Source of the DNA: a bacterium
Lineage (GTDB): Bacteria; UBA8248
NCBI GenBank assembly: GCA_027622355.1
Contig: JAQBZT010000039.1
Coordinates: forward strand, 1-14,435
DNA length: 14,435 bases
Reading direction: 5' to 3'
Made by a program: the position numbers and the translations under genes. Under the pieces are notes generated by a model. It was not told where the DNA came from and did no database searches. It saw nothing but the letters and a program-made list of their open reading frames with translations. Position 1 is the first letter of the stretch. Each line of letters starts with the position of its first letter. Shown here piece by piece: positions 6,332 to 12,405 of this stretch.

Positions 6332-8070
6332 ACGTGAACCCCATCGTCAGCGAAATCGTCTCGGGCGCGCTCCGGGCCCTGGAGGAGGAGATCGAGGATT
6401 TCCTCTCCCGCGTCTGGCGCAGCCCCGCCCTCCGGGACAGCCGGGATTTCTCCGTCACCCTGACCGACCGCTTCGGCCGTGCCGTCACCGGAAGAACCTT
6501 GGGGGCCAGCCCCGGCCCCGTGCTGGAGCGCTTCCCGCCCGAGAAAATGGCGCCGGGGGAGGTTTTTCTCTTCAACGACCCCTATCTCTCCCCGCCGGGA
6601 TTCGGGGAGGCTGCCGAGCTGTGTCTCGCCCGTCCCTTGTTCGATGGCGATCAAATTGTCGCTTTTCTCCAGATCAGGGCCCGGCACGATGATCTGGGCA
6701 GCGCCCGCCCTGGCGGGGAAACCACTCAGGCACTCGAGGTGTTCCACGAGGGAATCCTGATCCCCCCCGTGCGCATCGCGCAGAACGGCGCACTCTCCGA
6801 GGATGTCCTGACGGTGCTCGCCCGGAACAGCCGGCTTCCCGACACGCTCGCCGACGACATCTCGGCCCAGCTCGGCGCTCTGCGGATCGGAGCCCTGCGG
6901 CTGCGCGAGCTGGTCGGCCGCTACGGCGGGGATAACCTCACGGCCTGCTTCGCGGATCTGCTGCGCGAGTCGGAGGTGGCGTTCCAAAAAGAGGTGATCG
7001 CGCGCATTCCCGAGGGGCGGCGCTGGGAGGCGGAGTCCACCATCGAGACAGACGGAATCTCCGGGCCGCATGTGCTGCGCCTGGCCCTCTCACGCGAGGG
7101 GGAGCGCCTTCGCGTGGATCTGACGGGGGCAGGTCCACAGGCCAAGGGGCCGATCAACTGCCCGTTGCAGGGGGAGGGCCGCCTGTATTTCGCCAGACTC
7201 ATTGCCCCCCTTTTGCTCCAGCTCGCCGAAACACCCGAGCGCCGCTCGGGAATCGCACTCAACGACGGCGTTTGCCGCACGATCGAAATCATGCTCCCGG
7301 AGCCGGGAACGATCCTCACCCCGCACTTTCCCGCCCCGACGGGCCTGCGGGCACTGACGTTGAGCAGTCTTCTTTCGGCCTTCGAGAAGGCGCTCTTTGA
7401 GGCGACCTCGGGAAAGGTTCCGGCGGGATTCGACAACTTCCGGACCTGGAGCCTCAGGGGGCGCCGCAGAGGGAGCGGATACCTCTTTTTCCGCGAATCC
7501 CTCGGAGCGGGCCTGGGAGCGGGTCCGGGCGGAGATGGGACATCGGCCGCCCCGCCCCTGGGCCGGAGCGGCGCGATGCCCGTCGAGTTCGCCGAAGCGC
7601 GCTACCCCATCCGGATTGAGGCCATCGGCCTCGTGCCGGACTCGGGCGGTGCCGGGACCTTCCGCGGCGGACTCGGGCTTCACTACCGCTACCAACTGTA
7701 TGTGGAGGGGGAGATTTCGAGCGTCGCGGGCGCGTCCGCCGAGGGGCCCTTCGGCGGCGGCGGCGGCACCCCCGGCGCCCCCTTCCGGGCGCGTCTCGGG
7801 CCCGATGAAGGGGCATTCCACGAAATCGGAGGCGTCTCCTCGGAGCATTTTATCCAGGAAGGGGATATTCTCGATATCGAAACACCCGGCGGCGGCGGCT
7901 GGGGCCCGCCCTCTGAAAGGGCGCCCGAGGCGGTCCTCCTGGATGTACAAAGAGGATATGTGAACCCGGAAATGGCCCGGAAAGTCTATCGTGTCGCCCT
8001 CAAGAAAGAAGCCGGTGGATGGCAGCTGGACGCCAAGGGGACGGAGCGCCTCCGCCGGGGAAAGAAATAA
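6328..8070 (+). CDS. hyuB: Divergent hydantoinase B / oxoprolinase B-type subunit
   Basis: A 580-residue partner of HyuA, starting in the ATGA overlap. Family features seen: FNDPY (82-86), RARHDDLGS (117-125), FHEGILIPPVRI (139-150), a shortened DLTG..PQAKGPINCP (264-279), MPVEFAEARYPIRIEAIGL with DSGGAGTFRGGLGL (about 417-451), and the C-terminal TPGGGGWGPPSERAPEAV (519-536) then DV..GYVNPEMARKVY. Length and order match complete members. Odd points: after NDPY the usual GGTHLxD stretch is replaced by SPPGFGEAAEL (88-98), leaving no His or Asp there, and the later glycine-rich GGxGAR..DG.H block reads GAGLGAGPGGDGTSAAPP with neither the Arg nor the His. I infer that metal binding or substrate choice differs from classical HyuB. 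Frame and flanking motifs are intact, so it does not look like a pseudogene. Confidence 0.88.
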   Translation: MNVNPIVSEIVSGALRALEEEIEDFLSRVWRSPALRDSRDFSVTLTDRFGRAVTGRTLGASPGPVLERFPPEKMAPGEVFLFNDPYLSPPGFGEAAELCLARPLFDGDQIVAFLQIRARHDDLGSARPGGETTQALEVFHEGILIPPVRIAQNGALSEDVLTVLARNSRLPDTLADDISAQLGALRIGALRLRELVGRYGGDNLTACFADLLRESEVAFQKEVIARIPEGRRWEAESTIETDGISGPHVLRLALSREGERLRVDLTGAGPQAKGPINCPLQGEGRLYFARLIAPLLLQLAETPERRSGIALNDGVCRTIEIMLPEPGTILTPHFPAPTGLRALTLSSLLSAFEKALFEATSGKVPAGFDNFRTWSLRGRRRGSGYLFFRESLGAGLGAGPGGDGTSAAPPLGRSGAMPVEFAEARYPIRIEAIGLVPDSGGAGTFRGGLGLHYRYQLYVEGEISSVAGASAEGPFGGGGGTPGAPFRARLGPDEGAFHEIGGVSSEHFIQEGDILDIETPGGGGWGPPSERAPEAVLLDVQRGYVNPEMARKVYRVALKKEAGGWQLDAKGTERLRRGKK

Positions 8071-8186
8071 GACCTCCGGCTCCCGATCGGTTCCCGCCCT
8101 TTTCTTGCCCCCTGCGATAGTGGATAGTATCGGGAAACCCCTTTGGGGGGTGTCTGAAAAATTACCCAAAATCCGGAGGAGCCCAA
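8071..8186. other. Short spacer between hyuB and the lipoprotein gene
   Basis: These 116 bases hold a small inverted repeat CGATA-8-TATCG (about 8115-8132), a weak promoter-like TTGCCC (8105-8110) with TATCGG 17 bases on, and an ACCCC...GGGGT pairing without a T-run. None is strong enough to call as a terminator or promoter. Confidence 0.4.
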
Positions 8187-8819
8187 ATGCGACCCCGCGC
8201 GTTCAACATCTTTGTCATTGTTCTTCTCCTTCTGGCGGCCGGATGCGCCGCAAAAGTGAGGGATGTATCGATCCAACTCCTCTATACGCCGGACAAGGAC
8301 GTATCCGGCGTCCGCTCTCCCGTCAAAACGGTCGCGCTGGGCATCCTCATCGATAGCCGGAGCGAGCGTGCCGGCGGACCCGTGGGAGAAAGAAATCGCA
8401 TCGGCGGCGGGATCGATCGCTACTCCACCAAGGGAGATTTGCCCTCGCACATTTCAAACGTCATCAAGGGCTACTACACGAAAAGGAACGTGCGGGTCCT
8501 CGACTCGAGATGGGACGGCACGCCCGCCCAACTCTGGGACCAGAAAGGGGAGATCGTCCTCTCCGGCCGAATTCACAAGATGTGGTTCACCTCCAAGGAC
8601 ACGGTCGCCTACGTGGACGCCCGCAACGTGTTTTGGATTGAAATCATTGCCGGATCGCCCACCAGCGGAACCATCATCAAGAAGCGGATTCAGCTGGAGC
8701 CGAAAAGAACCAGCTCCGTGTTTTGGAACGAAAAGGATGTAGAGGCCTGGCTCAGTCGGACTGTGTCGGATGCCATCGAGCGCGTATTGCCCGATCTGGA
8801 AAGGCGCCTCGCCGGATGA
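8187..8819 (+). CDS. Small lipoprotein of unknown function (faintly YajG-like)
   Basis: A 210-residue predicted lipoprotein. A short basic start (MRPRAF) leads into the hydrophobic stretch IFVIVLLLL and a lipobox LAAGC, so cleavage before Cys20 and lipid anchoring are predicted. The mature part begins with a strand rich in VSIQLLY and then KTVALGILIDSR (about 47-60), followed by GDLPSHISNVIKGYYTKRNVRVLDSRWDG blocks and a C-terminal helix ending in VSDAIERVLPDLERRLAG. The pattern of a strand with D-x-R, then a helix and an NVRVL strand, resembles YajG-type outer-membrane lipoproteins, but the match is weak and no function should be assigned. GGAGGA lies seven bases before the ATG. The next gene, gap, has its own promoter candidate, so this is probably a separate unit or the end of the hyu unit. 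Confidence 0.85.
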   Translation: MRPRAFNIFVIVLLLLAAGCAAKVRDVSIQLLYTPDKDVSGVRSPVKTVALGILIDSRSERAGGPVGERNRIGGGIDRYSTKGDLPSHISNVIKGYYTKRNVRVLDSRWDGTPAQLWDQKGEIVLSGRIHKMWFTSKDTVAYVDARNVFWIEIIAGSPTSGTIIKKRIQLEPKRTSSVFWNEKDVEAWLSRTVSDAIERVLPDLERRLAG

Positions 8820-8846
8820 TTGACGCCCGGAAAAGCAGACTATAAA
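8820..8846 (+). promoter_or_regulatory. Candidate promoter of the gap-pgk-tpiA-secG operon
   Basis: TTGACG (8820-8825) and TATAAA (8841-8846) are separated by 15 bases, or by 16-17 if ATAAAT or TAAATT is the -10. It starts one base after the lipoprotein stop and leaves a leader of about 90 bases, which contains an ATCGG...CCGAT inverted repeat (from about 8854 to 8876). Confidence 0.5.
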
Positions 8847-8946
8847 TTGGTTTTATCGGCCTTTCCTTATACCGATCCAGAAATTGCGTTGCGGCTGGCC
8901 CTGTTTCTTTCGTGATCTTCAATCCCAAACGGAGGATGTACCGGCG

Positions 8947-9951
8947 ATGGCGATTAAAGTGGGAATCAACGGATTTGGACGCATCGGTCGGAACCTGCTT
9001 CGGGCTGGCATCGACGATCCCGCGATTGAATTCGTGGCCGTCAACGATATCACCGACCCGAATACACTCGCCCATCTTCTGAAATACGACTCGGTGCACG
9101 GGCGCTTTGACGGGGAGGTCAAGGTCGGCGAAGGCGAGATCATCGTCAACGGCAAGAGCATCAAGGTGCTCTCCGAGCGCGACCCGGCCAAGCTGCCCTG
9201 GGGCGCCCTGGGCGTCCAGATTGCGGTCGAGAGCACCGGCCTCTTCACCAAGCGCGCGGACGCCGAAAAGCATCTGACCGCGGGCGCGAAGAAAGTGATC
9301 ATCTCGGCCCCGGCGACGGACGAGGACATCACCATGGTCCTCGGCGTCAACGACGATAAATACGACCCCATCCGGCACAACATCATCTCGAACGCGAGCT
9401 GCACGACAAACTGCCTGGCGCCCGTGGCCAAGGTGCTTCACGAAAAATTCGGCATCAAATCCGGCCTGATGACGACGACCCATGCCTATACGAACGATCA
9501 GAAGATTCTGGACCTGCCCCACAAAGACCTTCGGCGCGCCCGGGCGGCGGCCATCAACATGATTCCCACCACGACGGGGGCCGCCAAGGCGGTCGGGCTG
9601 GTTTTGCCCGAACTCAAGGGCAAACTCGACGGAATGGCGATCCGGGTCCCCACCCAGGATGTTTCGGTGGTCGATCTGGTGGCCGATCTGGAAAAGGACG
9701 CCACGGCGGAAGATGTGAACGCCGCGCTCAAAGCGGCGGCAGAGGGTCCGCTCAAGGGGATCCTGGCCTATACGGATGAGCCGCTGGTCTCGACCGATTT
9801 TCTCGGAGATCCTTCCTCCTCGATCGTGGACGGCCTCTCCACCAAGGTGCTTGGAAAGCGGATGGTCAAAGTCCTCGCATGGTACGACAACGAATGGGGC
9901 TTTTCCTGCCGAATGGTTGATTTGATCAAGAAAATCGGGGCTCGTCTCTAA
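8947..9951 (+). CDS. gap: Glyceraldehyde-3-phosphate dehydrogenase, type I
   Basis: Catalyses the NAD-linked, phosphate-dependent oxidation of glyceraldehyde-3-phosphate to 1,3-bisphosphoglycerate and its reverse in the cytoplasm. It is 334 residues, the normal length. Seen: the Rossmann motif VGINGFGRIGR (5-15), VAVNDITD with Asp34 as expected for NAD preference, the active-site SNASCTTNCLAP (148-159; Cys152 nucleophile) and His179 in TTTHAYTNDQ. PTTTGAAKAVGLVLPEL (207-223) and WYDNEWGFSCRMVDL (312-326) complete the domain. ATG 8947 is chosen over an upstream in-frame ATG at 8884 because GGAGG lies 11 bases before it and the protein then starts as usual for the family. It is the first gene of the glycolytic operon, 28 bases before pgk. 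Confidence 0.98.
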   Translation: MAIKVGINGFGRIGRNLLRAGIDDPAIEFVAVNDITDPNTLAHLLKYDSVHGRFDGEVKVGEGEIIVNGKSIKVLSERDPAKLPWGALGVQIAVESTGLFTKRADAEKHLTAGAKKVIISAPATDEDITMVLGVNDDKYDPIRHNIISNASCTTNCLAPVAKVLHEKFGIKSGLMTTTHAYTNDQKILDLPHKDLRRARAAAINMIPTTTGAAKAVGLVLPELKGKLDGMAIRVPTQDVSVVDLVADLEKDATAEDVNAALKAAAEGPLKGILAYTDEPLVSTDFLGDPSSSIVDGLSTKVLGKRMVKVLAWYDNEWGFSCRMVDLIKKIGARL

Positions 9952-9979
9952 GGACGCGCGAAAAGGACGGAGAACAGCC

Positions 9980-11203
9980 ATGGCGGGTTTGACGAGTACC
10001 ATCGAGGACGGCACACCCAAGCTGGGCATCGAGGACATTAATGTCTCGGGCAAAAAAGTGTTTCTTCGGGTTGATTTCAACGTCCCCCTGGACAGTCAGC
10101 TGAAAATCACCGATGACACCCGGATCCGGTCCGCCCTTGCGACGATCAACTATCTCCTCGATGAGGACGCCCGGGTCATCATCGCCGCCCACCTGGGGAG
10201 GCCCAAGGGAAAGCCCGATCCGAAATTCTCCCTGGCGCCGGCCGCCAAGCGGCTCAGCCGCCTCCTCGATAAAGAGTGCCCCATCGCCCCCGACTGCGTG
10301 GGCCCGAAAGTCCAGGCGATGGTGGACAAGATGGAGTCCGGCACGGTTCTCGTCCTCGAAAATCTGCGTTTTCACCCGGAAGAAGAGGAAAACGACCCTG
10401 GCTTTGCGAAACAGCTCGCCGCGCTTGCCGATGTGTACGTGAGCGATGCCTTCGGCAACGCCCACCGGGAGCACGCCTCGATGTCGGCCATCACGAAATT
10501 TCTTCAGCCGGCGGCCGCGGGCTTTTTGATGCTCAAGGAAGTGAATTACCTGAGCCGGGCGGTGAACAACCCCATGCGGCCGGTCGTGGCCATCCTCGGC
10601 GGCGCCAAGGCCAGCACCAAGATCGGCATCGTCGAAAAGCTTTTGACCCGCATGGACAAAATTGTTATCGGCGGCGGAATGGCGGGCACTTTTCACCGCG
10701 CCCTGGGCTACGAGATGGGGCACAGCCTGGTCGAGGAAAATCTGATCGACACGGCCAGAAACATCATGAAAAAAGCACAGGAACTCTGCGTGAAGTTCTA
10801 TCTGCCCTGCGATTATGTCGTGGCCGACAAGTTCGAAGCCTCGGCGGAGACGAAAGTGGTACCCGCCCAGGAAGTGCCCGCCGAATGGTATGCCCTTGAT
10901 ATCGGACCCGCGAGCGCCATGCTTTTTTCCGAAGTGATCCAGGGCGCCAAGACCATCATCTGGAACGGCCCGATGGGGGTCTTTGAAGTGGATGCCTTCA
11001 GCCGCGGCACCTACGCCATCGTCAACCATGTGGCCAACTCCTATGCCCTGACCATCGTGGGCGGCGGCGACACGGATGTGGCGGTGCACGCGGCGGGAGA
11101 GTCCCAGCGAATCTCCTACATCAGCACAGGCGGCGGAGCCTTCCTCGAGCTGCTTGAGGGGAAGGAACTCCCCGGAATCGCTTCCCTGACCGACAAAACC
11201 TAG
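9980..11203 (+). CDS. pgk: Phosphoglycerate kinase
   Basis: Transfers phosphate between 1,3-bisphosphoglycerate and ADP, giving 3-phosphoglycerate and ATP. It is 407 residues. Seen: the substrate-binding RVDFNVPLD (30-38), AAHLGRPKGKPDP near 70-82, VLENLRFHPEEE near 125-136, SDAFGNAHREHAS near 155-167, GGAKASTKIG (207-216), WNGPMGVFE (328-336) and the nucleotide-binding GGGDT (361-365). Most bacterial forms begin a few residues before the equivalent of LGIEDINVSGKKV. Here about 14 extra residues precede it, but the ATG has GGACGGAG about eight bases upstream and no better internal start is seen. It lies between gap and tpiA with 28-base gaps and is almost certainly co-transcribed. Confidence 0.98.
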   Translation: MAGLTSTIEDGTPKLGIEDINVSGKKVFLRVDFNVPLDSQLKITDDTRIRSALATINYLLDEDARVIIAAHLGRPKGKPDPKFSLAPAAKRLSRLLDKECPIAPDCVGPKVQAMVDKMESGTVLVLENLRFHPEEEENDPGFAKQLAALADVYVSDAFGNAHREHASMSAITKFLQPAAAGFLMLKEVNYLSRAVNNPMRPVVAILGGAKASTKIGIVEKLLTRMDKIVIGGGMAGTFHRALGYEMGHSLVEENLIDTARNIMKKAQELCVKFYLPCDYVVADKFEASAETKVVPAQEVPAEWYALDIGPASAMLFSEVIQGAKTIIWNGPMGVFEVDAFSRGTYAIVNHVANSYALTIVGGGDTDVAVHAAGESQRISYISTGGGAFLELLEGKELPGIASLTDKT

Positions 11204-11231
11204 TCCGCATTCACCGGGAGGCAAAGAGCAG

Positions 11232-12011
11232 ATGAGCGCACGCCGGATTCTTGTGGCCGGAAACTGGAAGATGAACATGCTGCTCGGCGAGGGGAGCGCC
11301 CTGGCAAGCGCCATCGCCGGGGGACTTCCCCAGCAACGGCGGACAGAGGTCGTTCTTGCCCCTCCCTACCTCGCCCTGCCCGCCGTTTCGGCGGCCCTTG
11401 GAGGCGCTCCCATCGGCGTCGCGGGCCAGGACTGCTCGCCCGAGGGCGGCGGCGCCTTCACGGGCGAGGTCAGCGTAGCGATGTTGAAGGACGCGGGCGC
11501 TACCCACGTCATCCTCGGCCACAGCGAGCGCCGCGAACTGATGGGAGAGGGAAACGCTCTCGTCGCCCAAAAAGCGGCGGCGGTCCACGCCGGCGGCTTG
11601 GTGCCCATCGTCTGCCTGGGCGAGCCGCTCTCCACCCGGATGGCGGGGCAAACGCTCGCACGCATCGGCCTTCAACTCGAGCAGTGCCTCTTTTCCGCCT
11701 TCCGGGAGGCGCCCGCCGGGCTGGTCCTCGCCTACGAACCCGTCTGGGCCATCGGGACGGGCGTGACGGCCACCCCGGATCAGGCCCAGGAGGTGCACCG
11801 CTACATCCGCGGCCGCCTCGGCGAGGGATTCGGGGTGGACTGGGCGTCAGAAACCCGCATCCTTTACGGGGGCAGCGTAAAGCCCGATAATGCCGCCGAG
11901 TTGTTCGCCAAGCCCGACATTGACGGCGGCCTGATCGGCGGGGCCAGCCTCAAGAGCGGGGATTTCCTCGCCATCGTCCAAGCCGCCGAAAACATATCTC
12001 AAAAGGCCTGA
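11232..12011 (+). CDS. tpiA: Triosephosphate isomerase
   Basis: Interconverts dihydroxyacetone phosphate and glyceraldehyde-3-phosphate. It is 259 residues, slightly above the usual ~250. Catalytic residues are all visible: Asn11 and Lys13 in GNWKMN, His97 in ILGHSERR (94-101), Glu169 in AYEPVWAIGTG (168-178, which includes the mobile loop 6), and the phosphate-binding LYGGSVKPDNA (211-221) and GGLIGGASL (232-240). GGGAGG lies about ten bases before the ATG. Third gene of the operon, 28 bases after pgk and 18 bases before secG. Confidence 0.98.
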   Translation: MSARRILVAGNWKMNMLLGEGSALASAIAGGLPQQRRTEVVLAPPYLALPAVSAALGGAPIGVAGQDCSPEGGGAFTGEVSVAMLKDAGATHVILGHSERRELMGEGNALVAQKAAAVHAGGLVPIVCLGEPLSTRMAGQTLARIGLQLEQCLFSAFREAPAGLVLAYEPVWAIGTGVTATPDQAQEVHRYIRGRLGEGFGVDWASETRILYGGSVKPDNAAELFAKPDIDGGLIGGASLKSGDFLAIVQAAENISQKA

Positions 12012-12029
12012 TACGCTGAAAGGATAAGC

Positions 12030-12368
12030 ATGTCTTCGCTCCTCACCGTCATTCATGTTTTGGCTGCCATATCCCTGATTCTCGTCGTACTGCTCCAGAC
12101 CGGAAAAGGCGCCGGGATGGGCGCGGCCTTCGGCGGCTCCAGTGACACCTTCTTCGGCTCGCGCGGTCCCACCAGCTTCCTCAGCAAGCTGACCACCGGC
12201 GCGGCCATCTGCTTCATGCTCACATCGTTGCTGCTCACCTATGTGTCCTCCCGGAGCGCGACCATATCAATCGTTCCCGCCGCTCCCCTCCGCCAGGGAG
12301 CCAGCACACCGGCCGCCCCGAAACCCGGCCCGGCCCCTGAGAAGAAGCCGGCCAAATCCACCCCATAG
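12030..12368 (+). CDS. secG: Protein translocase subunit SecG
   Basis: A 112-residue inner-membrane component of the SecYEG translocon that assists SecA-driven export. Seen: a first helix (about 4-22, VIHVLAAISLILVVLLQ), the family motif QTGKGAGMGAAFGGSSDTFFGSRG (23-46) in the cytoplasmic loop, a second helix (about 52-72), and an Ala/Pro/Lys-rich C-terminal tail typical of SecG. AAGGATA precedes the ATG by a few bases. The tpiA-secG neighbour pair is widely conserved in bacteria and supports the call. Shared transcription with the glycolytic genes is inferred from the 18-base gap. Confidence 0.95.
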   Translation: MSSLLTVIHVLAAISLILVVLLQTGKGAGMGAAFGGSSDTFFGSRGPTSFLSKLTTGAAICFMLTSLLLTYVSSRSATISIVPAAPLRQGASTPAAPKPGPAPEKKPAKSTP

Positions 12369-12391
12369 GAACCGCCCCGGACCCCATGCAC

Positions 12392-12396
12392 AGGAG
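12392..12396 (+). promoter_or_regulatory. Ribosome binding site deciding the TTG start of the solute-binding protein
   Basis: AGGAG lies nine bases before TTG 12406. The nearby ATG at 12386 is out of frame and hits TAG after five codons, so it cannot start this gene. Confidence 0.55.
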
Positions 12397-12405
12397 AATC
12401 TAGCG

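Noticed and set aside
8142..8155. Terminator after hyuB from ACCCC/GGGGT pairing
   Set aside because: The stem is only five pairs and no T-run follows it.
8752..10080. 442-codon minus-strand open frame opposite gap
   Set aside because: It is a GC-rich shadow of the unmistakable gap gene, has no recognisable domains, and spans the gap promoter region.
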